Below, in pieces: positions 24,501 to 42,740 of a stretch of DNA of 64,000 nt. Position 1 is the first letter of the stretch, and every line of letters starts with the position of its first letter. Source of the stretch: Owenia fusiformis (taxonomy: Eukaryota; Annelida; Polychaeta; Sabellida; Oweniidae); assembly GCA_903813345.2 (NCBI GenBank), contig CAIIXF020000009.1:10782030-10846029 (forward strand), given 5' to 3'. The translations under genes and the position numbers were made by a program. The notes under the pieces were generated by a model. That model was not told where the DNA came from and ran no database searches. It was given only the letters and a program-made list of their open reading frames with translations.

Positions 24501-25395
24501 TTTTGGGTATTCCGGCGACATCGGTCCCGAGTGAAAGGGTTCTCGACGGCTGGTGACAGCCAGTAACAGCCCAAAGGGCCCAATTGAGACCAGAAGCAGT
24601 GGACATATTAGTTTTTCTAAAGAAAAACATGAAAGTGTAAACTCACTAAACTTACACAATCATGACTTCCTCTGTAAAAAACGCATCACAGAATAAAGGT
24701 TTCTACAAGCATAAATTAGTTATTTTATTGGTTGTATTAAAAGAAAGTGACAGTCAGCAGTGAAGTCAGAGACAAAGCAGCTAATCATGTCAATCAATAC
24801 AAATCCTTAAAATGAATGAACCGAACCGAAAAAACCGAACCGACGGCTGATGATCTGAAAAACCGAACCGAAACGAACCGTCCCATCCCTAGTTCTTTGA
24901 TTACATTGTACATGTATATGTAAAGATAAATAACAACTATAACATTGACTCAATATGTGGCTATTATTGAAATGTCCAGACATTTGATTTCTGATAAAAA
25001 TGTTCAGATTAGACAGGTCACTTTTTCATATCTGGTTGTTCACTGTTCAGATTAGGAGGTGTTCAGATTTCAAGGTTCATTTAACGTGGGAGTCAATGGG
25101 AGGAAAAAATGGGACCAAAAAGTGTTCAAATTGGAAGGTGTTCGGATTAGCCAGGTGTTCAGATATACAGGTTTTACTGTAATTTTACAATTTAGAATAT
25201 CCAGTTACTTTTCACTACATAATCTGAAGAATGCACTAGTCTAGCCTAGGCCTAAAGCTTTATGCAGCCTAAAATAAATTGGCGCGTTTTGTTTTTTGAC
25301 GATTCAAATTTAATTTCGTGAAAACAACGATCACTCACCTGTATCTGACCTTTCGATGCATTTGGGACAACATCTGGTACAGTTATACATGACAT
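18525..25395 (-). CDS. TK1: Cytosolic thymidine kinase, complete, 7 exons
   Basis: It phosphorylates thymidine to dTMP with ATP in the salvage route. Coding exons in order are 25395-25339, 20960-20929, 20633-20520, 20278-20185, 19970-19881, 19219-19100 and 18707-18525. All have GT..AG borders, and the joined frame is 229 residues, against about 234 in vertebrates. Visible features are the P-loop GPMFSGKT (residues 23-30), the DEGQF motif with catalytic Glu96, the [14 protein letters not shown] loop, and four zinc cysteines (C151, C154, C183, C186) in VCMIC and VCRQC, followed by GGAEKY. The C-terminal tail keeps RKLF. The start is the second of two adjacent ATGs (25398, 25395), chosen because family members begin MSC. 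Intron 1 is 4.4 kb and full of transposons; the others are short. It is very likely functional. Confidence 0.93.
20281..20436. repeat. 78-bp tandem duplication beside TK1 exon 4 acceptor
   Basis: Two nearly identical units lie head to tail in TK1 intron 3. Each begins gaaataacaataaaagc and contains caccatggagaagtacttgc. The unit includes the pyrimidine tract of the exon 4 acceptor (cttttattgttatttc on the minus strand). Only the exon-proximal copy is followed by the AG; the other reads ttatttcatcc. The duplicate therefore lacks a working acceptor. Confidence 0.85.
21014..21350. repeat. 67-68-bp tandem array, 5 copies, TK1 intron 1
   Basis: Units start at about 21014, 21082, 21149, 21217 and 21284. 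Each reads 'acataactgagaatgag', 'ttgcattctact', 'cagggtggaagagggtaa' and 'ctcaacacatt'. They differ by few bases, which points to recent expansion. The array ends 54 bp upstream (in plus coordinates, above) of exon 2's acceptor and does not include it. Confidence 0.85.
21769..22452. mobile_element. Inverted-repeat element carrying a second insertion
   Basis: The arms pair over 'tcctggaccgag(c/t)gcaatcttttgcctgtacga', 'ccttggtattttagcattctt', 'gtagttgaatccacaattgtc' and 'tatcggcagaac'. The left arm is about 21769-21945. The right arm (about 22073-22452) is interrupted by a 194-bp insertion at 22116-22309. The right tip adds the palindrome aggactatagtcct. It lies in TK1 intron 1 and contains no gene. 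Confidence 0.65.
22116..22309. mobile_element. Short TIR element, CATGGGC ends, 5-bp TSD (copy 1)
   Basis: The ends read CATGGGCATAGCGC and CACTACGCCCATG, and CAATT is duplicated on both sides (22111-22115, 22310-22314). The interior has 'tctaagtagtacgccacc', 'gagttgagtgaa' and 'ggtctgggggttctcccccagg'. A second copy with the same ends and its own 5-bp duplication lies at 40,884. The superfamily is not assigned. Confidence 0.7.
22912..23690 (-). mobile_element. LINE 3' fragment (ORF2 C-terminus)
   Basis: A long T run at 22,912 is the poly(A) side. The minus strand reads [11 protein letters not shown], later [19 protein letters not shown], then the zinc-knuckle-like [16 protein letters not shown]. 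This matches the C-terminal domain of the LINE at 2.7 kb in layout (WxKLP, LNRxR, CxCG). The frame is open from about 23,640 to 23,187. It inserted into the pogo-like element. Confidence 0.8.
23755..23955. repeat. ~70-bp tandem repeat, about 3 copies
   Basis: Degenerate units share 'caaatcaaaaacatccag(t/g)taatttccaata', '(g/t)gataaa(c/t)caat' and 'tctcc/tcttcttgattct'. They lie between the LINE fragment and the hAT-like MITE in TK1 intron 1. Confidence 0.5.
24044..24891. mobile_element. hAT-like MITE with 8-bp TSD GTTCTTTG
   Basis: The ends are TAGGGGTGGGACGG and CCGTCCCATCCCTA. GTTCTTTG is duplicated exactly at 24036-24043 and 24892-24899. An 8-bp duplication with TAGGG ends fits the hAT superfamily. 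Near both ends are runs of the short motif ccgaa (aaaccgaaccg, cggatcgg), probably transposase-binding repeats. There is no coding frame. Confidence 0.85.
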
Positions 25396-25480
25396 CATGA
25401 TTCTAGATCGGTTATTTATCCCGAAATTGTGCAAAATACAATAGAATAAAGAAATTTAAGTCGAAGTAAACAAAGTCAAT

Positions 25481-25488
25481 TTTGGCGC
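25481..25488. promoter_or_regulatory. E2F-type site upstream of TK1
   Basis: TTTGGCGC lies 86 bp upstream of the TK1 ATG and matches the TTTSSCGC consensus of E2F. TK1 is a classic S-phase gene controlled by E2F in animals, so position and gene agree. A second E2F-like string (ggcgcgttttg) lies just inside intron 1 at about 25,281. No TATA box is evident. Confidence 0.5.
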
Positions 25489-25559
25489 AATTACTATATT
25501 ATCGCGAGATGTTACGAGACTACACTGAACGAAATCTCTGCCACTCACCTGTCATTACC

Positions 25560-26530
25560 GGGAATTCCAGGAACTCTGAATGTAGTCCTACCACGCTGTA
25601 AAAGGGTAGGATGTCCAACTTCCAAGTAATTTATGCAAAAAAAAACACCATTCACCATTTCACCATTCTGCGAATTTCTCGTATGATTTTTAGCCAAAAT
25701 TGTGAAAAAGCCCCCCCCCTGGAAAAAAGCTCACCCTCCTGGTAAAAGCTGGCTACGGGCAAGTTATGGTTCTACTTTCCATTGATTTATATGATGACCT
25801 CTTTCCCTTATTATCTTGTACACAATCAGGGTCAATAAGGGCCTTTAAAAAGGGGGACCATAATCCATGGGGACCATAATTCCTTTCACACCGGTGAGCG
25901 GTATCAGTATTACCTCGAGTATACTGAGTCACTCTCGGGTTTAGACAGCTCAAGGGAATTTTCAGATAAGCCTTAGTTAAACTGTTTCCTCCCGTTTAAA
26001 ACACATATTCCTATTTTATACGTTTTCACCTGTTGAGCACCTGTCAACATTACCGTTTACTTATTAATGAAGGGTCTAATGGGGGTCTACAAAAATGTAA
26101 AAATATTAAATATTAATATTTTTGAAGTTTATGACTGATGATCTTTTAAAGAATATGTTGCTTGAAAGGTAATTAGCATGGCATATATATTCTACTTGTT
26201 ATATTGAAAATGAGTCTGTTTGTCTGTATATTTTAGTTCATCTTTTTTAAATAATTGTCACATTTATTTCACCTTCATTGCATGATGTTCTTCAGGATTT
26301 GACAAGTAAAAGAATACTATTAATTTGTTGTGTAACCCATAGTTTTTAATTAGCTTTGTCATAGGCGTTCCCCAGGGTTGCACTTATTGTCAAACCTATT
26401 TTGATTCATAATCTTGTTATGTTTTGAATCATGATCTTATTGGCAATAAAAGTTGAATCTATGAACATACATTAATGTACAGGCCCATCAGATCAGGGGA
26501 CGGAGGTATGATGGGTGCGACTTCATCCCC
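25560..26530. other. Intergenic stretch after TK1 promoter
   Basis: No gene is seen. A C run (25,711) and the phrase 'ggtaaaagctggctacgggc' suggest a decayed dispersed repeat, similar in wording to 'cccgtagccagg' at 36.24 kb. The rest is AT-rich unique-looking sequence. Confidence 0.45.
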
Positions 26531-26546
26531 TATATATGGCAACCCC

Positions 26547-26930
26547 AGGGCTGTCAACTTGGGACCACCTAATATGAGTGACTTACAAATGTTGGACACC
26601 GAAGTCCAAATCTGAACACTTTTGTCCAAATTTTGAACACCTTTGGCCAACTTTTAAGGTACGAAAATTTCCAATGAACATGCGTGACATATACGGGATT
26701 CGCGTGACAAATCCGAACAAATTGCGTTCGTTTTTTTCCGACGTTCGTATTTTTACCGTATCATAAACATATTTTGAAAAAAATTTTACAGAAACATATT
26801 TGCGTGACAATTACCAGGTAAAATGCGTATTTGCGTGACATTTTCTGTCACGCAAAAAAAACTGGCGTGACTTCAAATTCTTCAGCAAATGCGTGACAAA
26901 TACGCAAATTGCGGGACAGTTGACAGGCCT
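26547..26930. mobile_element. hAT-like MITE with GCGTGAC repeats, 8-bp TSD
   Basis: The ends read AGGGCTGTCAACT and AGTTGACAGGCCT. GCAACCCC is duplicated on both sides (26539-26546, 26931-26938). The 384-bp interior contains about eight copies of GCGTGACA or its near variants on the plus strand plus one tgtcacgc in reverse, forming a hairpin around 26,840. An 8-bp duplication fits hAT. There is no coding frame. Confidence 0.75.
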
Positions 26931-27811
26931 GCAACCCCTCACTGAAATTGAAATCGTGAAACGTTTTATTATTTTTTCTAATTGACTCAAACACTTTAGA
27001 AGTGGATAGAAATCACTGAATAGCATTGAACCCCTTGAAACCTCCTACCAGAGAACAGTGGAATTAAATAGTTTTTGACTTTTGTTGTCTCAAACACAAA
27101 AAGTGTCAAGAAATAATCATAGCACCCCTCTTAAAACAATTTAAAAATAAAAATTCTGAATTTTATTATTGTCTCTAATCAACACTTGAAGTATTGGTAA
27201 AATGCTCTAGTAAGTGTCATGATAAATAAGATATAAATCCAATATATGTAATTTTCGAAACATTGACATCATATATTGATATCTGATGATATCCTCATGA
27301 TAGGTCAATGGAGCCAAAAACAAAACAAAAAATCTGAGCTTCCAAGTTTCACCTACTTTCCAAGGCCAAGGTGAAGAATTTTTATCATCGTTCACTAAGA
27401 ATTTATCATATTTTCACATTTTTGAAGTATTTTTTATAATTGATTATTTTGTAAATTAGACCCCTGCTGAAATCTCAAATTAATAAAAATCTGTAATGTT
27501 GTGTGACACTCAATGATGATATTATAACAAATATGAACTAATTTAAAACATTAGACTGTAACAATAAACTTTAAGAAAAATTGAACAGTGTTTAATAAGT
27601 TATACCACCCACTGTGAGTCAATTCTGATATTATTTTTCAGTTGAAAACATATAAAAATGTGCTTGCTATTAAAGAGTTTATGATATTTTTGCGTATTCA
27701 TTATATATCTAAAAGAATACTTTAAATACAAAAAACTCTCTTGAAAAATGTGTGTAATGCCAAATAGATAATGAACGGTAATGTTGTGTAGTGCTCAACA
27801 AACAATACTAT

Positions 27812-28213
27812 CACTGGTGATCCACTCGATTACCGTTTTGGTAACAAAATGTCGGAACATCGAAGGTACGATTTTTCTCGTTTCCTTATTTTACACGTTG
27901 TAGGCAGAATTCCCACGACATTTTTTTAACACAAACGTGTATCAGTATCATATGTTTAAGAAATTGTACATATTTGCGAACAAATAGTTCAGAAGACAAC
28001 AGAATCGTCGATTTACTTCCTCACTTATCGCAAACATGTACATTTTCTAAAACATATGATACTGATGCACGTTGTGAGAAAAAAACGTCGTGGGGATTCT
28101 GCCTACAACGCGTGAAATAAGGAAAAAAGAAAAATCGTACCTTCGACGTTCCGACATTTTGTTACCAAAACGGTTCGTTTTGGTAACCAGCGTAATCGAG
28201 TGGATCACCAGTG
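27812..28213. mobile_element. Near-palindromic MITE, 5-bp TSD ACTAT
   Basis: Arms of about 175 bp pair around a spacer of about 55 bp: CACTGGTGATCCACTCGATTA against its complement, then 'accgttttggtaacaaaatgtcgg', 'aaggtacgatttttct' and 'tgtaggcagaat'. ACTAT is duplicated outside (27807-27811, 28214-28218). The right arm has one extra 'cggttcgttttggtaacc' partial duplication. CAC ends with 5-bp duplications recall Transib, but this is weak. There is no coding frame. Confidence 0.75.
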
Positions 28214-28470
28214 ACTATGTCCAGTGATATTATATCTTCCGATACAATCTGTTTAAAACAGCGAGGTGCTTCAACGGGAGGAAGTTATTAAAATTTTGTC
28301 AATTCGTTTAGTACTAGTTCAGTCTCCGATCCTCTCAATCCAATCGTCAGAAAAATATTTGACAAACCATTCGACCGCAAACCTATAAATGGCTTTTTCA
28401 TTTTGAGGATATGGTGTGACTCTTTTTGAGTTTGTTCATCCTAGGCCCGGGATCCTAGGCGCCATTAATT

Positions 28471-28750
28471 TAGTACCTTTATAAACGGCGATAAATCATG
28501 TAAAAATGGAAACAAACAAGCTCGTAAACAAAGTATTCATTTAGTACCGTTTATAAACGGTGATAAATCATGTAAAAATGGAAACAAACAAGCTCGTAAA
28601 CAAAGTACTCATTTAGTACCGTTTATAAACGGTGATAAATCATGTAAAAATGGAAACAAACAAGCTCGTAAACAAAGTACTCATTTAGTACCGTTTATAA
28701 ACGGTGATAAATCATGTAAAAATGGAAACAAACAAGCTCATAAACAAAGG
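28471..28750. repeat. 72-bp tandem array, 4 copies, beside tRNA-Leu
   Basis: Units start at 28471, 28542, 28614 and 28686. Each reads tagtaccgtttataaacgg, tgataaatcatgtaaaaatgg, aaacaaacaagctcgtaaac and aaagtactcattt. The unit contains the small hairpin accgtttataaacggt. Copies 2-4 are almost identical. The last copy loses its end shortly before the tRNA gene. Confidence 0.9.
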
Positions 28751-28795
28751 AAGTTATAAATTGGATATGAACTGCCACATATATCCAAAACATTT

Positions 28796-28877
28796 TGGCA
28801 GCGGTGGGATTCGAACCCACGCCTCCGAAGAGACTGGTGCCTTAAACCAGCGCCTTAGACCGCTCGGCCACGCTACC
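28796..28877 (-). tRNA. tRNA-Leu (anticodon AAG)
   Basis: This 82-nt gene has a complete cloverleaf. The acceptor stem is GGTAGCG / CGCTGCC with discriminator A. The A box is TGGCCGAGCGG. The anticodon stem CTGGT/ACCAG encloses loop TTAAGGC, so the anticodon is AAG. A long variable arm (TCTCTTCGGAGG) marks a class II leucine tRNA. The B box GGTTCGAATCC is perfect. There is no intron. A TTTT stop signal for RNA polymerase III follows within about ten bases. Sequence and anticodon agree with the conserved animal tRNA-Leu(AAG). It is very likely functional. Confidence 0.96.
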
Positions 28878-28936
28878 TGTAGGGCACTTAGGGGTTAATG
28901 TTGTTATAAAATCAGAACATAGCATAAAGTTTTTGT

Positions 28937-29130
28937 TAAAGGCTCCATGTAAAGTTTTAAATAATGTTTTTATCATTCTTTTACTATTTTTCGTGACTTT
29001 AAAAGTTATTTTAAAGATTTTGGTAAATTAAAAATAAAATTGGGGAAAAAGTTATCAGCTATTAGTTATCTCACAAATATTCAAGGGGGGGGGGGTGTTT
29101 GTAGAACAAATTCAAACTTCATATGGCTGG
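28937..29130. repeat. Truncated copy of the piggyBac-like MITE
   Basis: TTAA precedes AGGCTCCATGTAAAG, then 'atgtttttatcattcttttactatttttcgtgactttaaaagttatttt' in wording, matching the left part of the element at 687 with scattered changes. A G run follows. The right end is not recognisable, so this is a partial copy. Confidence 0.55.
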
Positions 29131-29134
29131 GAAT

Positions 29135-30300
29135 CATGGATAATCAATTATTTTTTTGAATAATATAAACAATAAATGCTGTTTAGGTTTAATGTATTCC
29201 AATTATTTCCATCGTCGGTTGCCACTATATAAACAAAAACAACCCAATTAACGCATTTAAAGGAGGAAAATTGAAGATGAGGCAATCATTTGTCTCATGA
29301 TGAATGGTTACCATTTTTATTATTTGGGAGAATTGGATTTTATCAATTGATAACACAGATCTTTTGGGAGATTTATTTGAGCTTGTGAGGAATGTATTGG
29401 TAGATCAATTCACAGATATTGGCCAGATCGTTTTGTAGTAGGATCATAGGCTCAAAGAATAATACAGAAGATACGACACTAAATTGGAAAATTTCGAAAA
29501 AAAAGTGACCACCTTTCAAAACGTTCCTTATACAAAATGGTACCTGTTTCCCCGTGACAGATTTTGCACTTATTTTATAGCTGAGATCTTCATCTTTCTA
29601 TTTCTACTTGTTTGGTTCGAGTAAATAACCTATGGATGCAGTTATTTGACTTTCAATACGGCGAATATTTTTCACGAAATCCGGACTCTTGTGTGTCCAA
29701 ATATCATTGTAATGATGACGTCACATTTCTGGAACCACGGGAGCAACATTCAGATTTGGACAGACAAGAGTCCGGCGATAAAATATCACTGTTTTGGCCT
29801 CTTATCAACGCAGTATTGCTTGAATAACGGCCATTGGTGATAAAAAAGGTAAAGAATAACAAGACCCTTCGAATGAGGTATGATTTGTCTCATATTTTTC
29901 AGAAATGGCTCCAGAATCGTCATTTTAAAATTTGAAATTTTCTGAGGTGTCTCATCTTGAGGAAATATTATTGAGCTACTGATTCTACTACAAAAGAATC
30001 TGGCCGGGATCTATGGATCAATTGAACATATTGCTTGCAATTTTGTCACTCCCTATTCTGATTCTGCCTTTAATTTTTCCATGGCGTGGTCGAAAGATGT
30101 CAAAGATTGGCGCCCGAATCTCATATAATGTTTATCTAAAGCCATGCTCATTCTTGATCTAAAAGTGAGTCTTTGCTTTTGTTTTAAGGGAGACAATTAT
30201 GGGTTAATGATGTAGCCACCGTTCCATATGGGCCATATGATCAGTGATGTTTAAAAAAACGGGATGATCGATCCCTAGATTATACCTAAGAGCTCTTCAA
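29135..30300. other. Upstream region of HIF1AN
   Basis: No gene is convincing here; two overlapping frames at 29.6-29.8 kb are 64-71 codons and have no support. A perfect TGACGTCA lies at 29716-29723, about 600 bp before the HIF1AN start. No TATA box is visible near the start, and the start codon itself sits in an AAGATGGCGAC context that resembles a YY1 site. Confidence 0.4.
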
Positions 30301-30314
30301 AAAGAAGTATCAAG

Positions 30315-38781
<8,467 letters not shown>

Positions 38782-40880
38782 AAGACAGTTTTACCTAAAT
38801 CAGCATAAATGAGACAGTGTGTTACATAACATAATACAGCAATTTACACATGTACAAGTGAAATATTCCAGTCTTAGTGAAATGGCCATAAAATGGTGAC
38901 AATTTCAAACAAGGGACAGTTTTTTTATGTTTGTGACACGATGAGGTAGTCAGTCATGATGAAGTGCCACCTATAGTAATTGACCAGGAGTAGCTTTTAT
39001 CTCATAAGGACATCTAGAAAATACTGAATCGCAGCAAGAAAATACAGCACGGACGTGAAAATTGAAAAGCAGAGGGCATTTGTCATCAACAATAGAAAAT
39101 TAAAGCTTGCATATTGCTGTGTACATTTAAACATGTTATAGTTATGGAACTTTTTGGCTGTCTGCAATCATCACATTGACCTTGAACATCAAATTATCCT
39201 TTCACTCTGAACGAGAGCATGAAAATATTGTGAATTATGTTTTAGTAATTACAGTTCAGCTCATTTCTATTTGAAATTATTCCAAGGACACAACTGAGTG
39301 CTGAAATATTCATGGATTTCTTTAGCTATATTTATTATAACTTTGCCAAAGCATTTCCCACCAATCATTGGAGACAATATCAGATTAAATCCTTTCCAAA
39401 TTATATTTCATCTCATTTTAGACATCTTCAGATTTTAGAGTGATTCTTCATTGATTTACAATTTGCACATTGCTTTGAGACCTTGAGTTTACATATACTG
39501 TAGTTTACATGTCAGATCCATAGCCGGTTTTGCTAAAGGGGTCAGGTTTTATAAATTTCCAGGGATTGGGTTACATTTGACAATTTTGACCCAAAACCAT
39601 TTAAAAATTGCTGAAAATGGTGAAGAACTGCATGATTTTGAAAGAATTTTTGGCCAGGAGAAGGGGGTTGAACCAGCATTGTAGGGTCATATCATGTGAG
39701 ACTATTATGTCATATTTGAATTTGGTAGATGAGGAACTGTAACTTGGCACTCTTATTGGTCATAGTAAGCTGAAATTGTGGCTCACATATGCTTCTACTG
39801 TACTATATGAATTTGCTTCACTATATGTACTTGCAGTATCTGGTCTTGATTGTAATTTAAAAAATCCTTAGTTACATGTCCATGTATCTAGATGTATCTC
39901 TGTGTATGAATATTAAAATTTCAAATATACTTATATAATGTATTTTATTTTTTTATGGATACATGTAATTCAAATCTAGCTTTGATTGCTTAACTGTCTG
40001 TAGCTATCCCATAATCCTTCGCAAATGAGCTTGATCTCAATAGATGTCTTCTCGCAAAGTCCTCCAGTCAAAATTGCATTATCAATTGTGGAATATTCAA
40101 AATGTTTGATTTTCTGCGTTTATATCATCATGTCATCTTCAGTTGGCATATAGCTCTCATTAAAAACTCATGCATGCAATAAATCTGAAACATTATTGTA
40201 ATATGTACTTGTATGCATTGTAGCAATGCATTGTAGCAATGCAGTGATATCTCTGTATTGGATTCACTTATACAATGAATATATTTAAATGCAAAGTGTA
40301 ACAAGCTGATTGAGTTTGTATTATTTTGTGTAACTACATGTAGTAAAATTTTAAATGTTAGTGAGTACTTTGTTTCTATTTTTACATAAACTGTTTCAAT
40401 TTGGTCATTTGATTGCTTATTTTTTAAATTCAAAGTACTCATAAACATTTAAAATTTAAAAGTTTGGTAGAGATATTGTGTTCTCTATGTATAGGGTGGT
40501 CCAAAAAAGTGGAACATTACTTAAAATGTAGAAAATTTATTTTCATTCCTAAATACACCAACATTTTACAAAGTATAGATCATTCAAATGTGTATTGGCA
40601 TTAAAGTTTAAAGGTGCAGTCTATCATGGTTTAAAAGGTTAAAAAGGCAATGTTAAATACCCCCCCCCCCATTTCTGAATTACGAGTTCCAGCATGGGTT
40701 CATTGTCGAAATAATTCTTTCAATTTACCCTTTGTTGATTTTTATTCAAGCTATCTTGATTACAGACTTCAACCTGGTCAAACCTCCAATATGTTTGCCA
40801 AAGAAGATTTGATAACACTAAAATATTTTGTTTTCAAATTAGTTGGTATTATAGGTACATTTTGATGGTCATTGTTGGGT
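38782..40880. other. HIF1AN 3' UTR and intergenic sequence
   Basis: The first part must be 3' UTR; the poly(A) site is not clear. Dispersed repeat copy B lies at about 39510-39670. The phrase 'tagggtggtccaaaaaagtgg' at 40,493 recurs as 'cagggtggtcaaaaaatg' at 48,770, 'cagggtggtcacaaaa' at 48,494 and 'cagggtgagccaaaata' at 50,285, so it may be a transposon end. No gene is seen. Confidence 0.45.
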
Positions 40881-40883
40881 GTA

Positions 40884-41008
40884 CATTGGCGTTGCGCTAT
40901 ATTTCTAAGTAGGACGCCACCGCAGGAACAGTAGTTGAGCGAAGCAAAAAACAAGCGTTTAGGGGGACCTGGGGGGTTCTCCCTCAGGAACCGGGCGCTA
41001 CGCCTATG
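40884..41008. mobile_element. Short TIR element, 5-bp TSD GTGTA (copy 2)
   Basis: The ends are CATTGGCGTTGCGC and GCGCTACGCCTATG, with GTGTA duplicated on both sides (40879-40883, 41009-41013). The interior 'tctaagtaggacgccacc', 'agttgagcgaa' and 'gggggttctccctcagg' matches the copy at 22,116. This copy is 125 bp, so it has an internal deletion relative to the other. Confidence 0.75.
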
Positions 41009-41013
41009 GTGTA

Positions 41014-41990
41014 TCAATAAAAAGTCTGTATTGATTGGTAAATGAAGTCCCTCCCGGATCCTGTTCAAAAAGGAAGTAATGGTAGCGAATTTCTTTATTT
41101 TTATTTTTATGTCACCACCAGAAGTGGTGACATATTATGGCTTGTGTGTCCCTCTTTCAACGACTTGTGTATTGCCTGCAGCTTCATGGTGACGACAATA
41201 CATTCTTGCAAAAAGCATCGAAAGCGCAACATATTAGACATAACTCTGACATAGAATGGTCATTCAATTTATCTTTGAGTTATTTTCTAAAATGTCAATG
41301 AATATATAAAATGCTACAACTTTAAAATAAATATTTAAACCCATTGAATTTTGCACCATCTATTGGCGTTCTGAAGATCAATGATTTTGATGAAGGTACA
41401 CCCCCCTTCATTAGTTTGACAACCATATGTTTTATTGGATACCATATCAGAGTCTGCTGGCTTAATTTTGTTCACTCATTACAATAATATGGAAATGGAT
41501 GACTTTGATGAATTTATTGAAATTGCCAAACATAAATAGACAATGATAGGTGATTCAAGAAGGGACTTCCATTTGCCAAACTTATAGAGGGGAGTGTATG
41601 CAGCATTTAGTCCGTGGTTAAAAAACTATATAAACAGCATTAATAACCAAACAAATAAAAAGCAAACATCAAACAGCGAAATACGATACAGCCCTCATGG
41701 AGCACATATACTGACTGAATTGATATACTAACATATTGTGACATTGAGCCTTTTATGTTGGTTTTATTTGTGATTGATGTTTTGCTTTTAAGTTCACTAA
41801 AACTGAAAGGTTAAAATTTTCAAGTGTACTGGTGATTGTACATTCACAATAAATTCCTCAAATTGATATTAGCCCTTCATTTCATTTTAATATCTACCTA
41901 TCTATAATCTTGTGGTTTTGTATGAGAAATTGTATGATTTATTAGGTAAGAAAAGAATGAATAGTTTGTATGAAATTTGCATATATAGAT
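41014..41990. other. Intergenic stretch with a short hairpin repeat
   Basis: GTCACCAC-cagaa-GTGGTGAC at about 41,111 is a perfect 8-bp hairpin; a related 'gccacaacttctggtggc' lies at 63,385. No gene is seen. Confidence 0.4.
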
Positions 41991-41993
41991 ACT

Positions 41994-42740
41994 CTAGGGC
42001 TTGATTGAAAATATTATAGTCAGGGCTTTTTAGGGCTTGATTAAATATATTATAGCCAGGGCTTCTTAGGGCTTGATTGAAAATATTATAGCGAGGGCTT
42101 TTTAGGGCTTGATTGAAAATATTATAGTCAGGGCTTTTTAGGGCTTGTTTGAAAATATTATAGCCAGGGCTTCTTAGGGCTTGATTGAAAATATTATAGC
42201 CAGGGCTTCTTAGGGCTTGATTGAAAATATTATAGCCTGGGCTTTTTAGGGTTTGTTTGTAAATATTATAGCCAGGGCTTCTTAGGGCTTGTTTGAAAAT
42301 ATTATAGCCAGGGCTTCTTAGGGCTTGATTGAAAATATTATAGCCAGGGCTTCTTAGGGCTTGTTTGAAAATATTATAGCCAGGGCTTCTTAGGGCTTGT
42401 TTGAAAATATTATAGCCAGGGCTTCTTAGGGCTTGATTGAAAATATTATAGCCAGGGGTTCTTAGGGCTTGTTTGAAAATATTATAGCCAGGGCTTCTTA
42501 GGGCTTGTTTGAAAATATTATAGCCAGGGCTTCTTAGGGCTTGTTTGAAAATATTATAGCCAGGCCGGGCTTCTTAGGGCTTGATTGAAAATATTATAGC
42601 CAGGGCTCCTTTGGGCTTGATTGAAAATATTATAGCCAGGGCTACTTAGGGCTTGTTTGAAAATATTATAGCCAGGCCTCCTTAGGGCTTGTTTGAAAAT
42701 GTTATGGCCAGGGCTTGATCGAAAATATTAAAGCTAGTGC
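41994..42740. repeat. 36-bp tandem array, ~20 copies
   Basis: The unit is agggcttgattgaaaatatt followed by atagccagggcttctt. Two main variants alternate irregularly (ttgattg and ttgtttg). The edge copies are the most diverged. It is intergenic between HIF1AN and the claudin-like gene. Confidence 0.93.

Larger units (their letters stand above)
22555..25179. mobile_element. pogo-like element, TA site, host to nested insertions
   Basis: The ends read CAGTAAAACCTGT and ACAGGTTTTACTG with TA outside (22553-22554, 25180-25181). The subterminal sequence repeats 'ggtgttcagatt' and 'gttcaaattgg(a/c)aggtgttc' in both orientations, as on many pogo-like ends. The interior holds a LINE fragment, a small tandem array and a complete hAT-like MITE. 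No transposase frame is visible. It lies in TK1 intron 1. Single-ended relicts with 'aatctgaacacttttgaccagtcc' occur near 38.62 and 43.10 kb. Confidence 0.75.

Noticed and set aside
28704-28898. 64-codon plus-strand frame over the tRNA
   Set aside because: It is the antisense of the tRNA-Leu gene plus the 72-bp array; such tRNA-derived peptides are common false predictions.
41994-42740. CRISPR-like appearance of regular repeats (36-bp units)
   Set aside because: The units are head-to-tail with no unique spacers, in a metazoan genome; it is a minisatellite.
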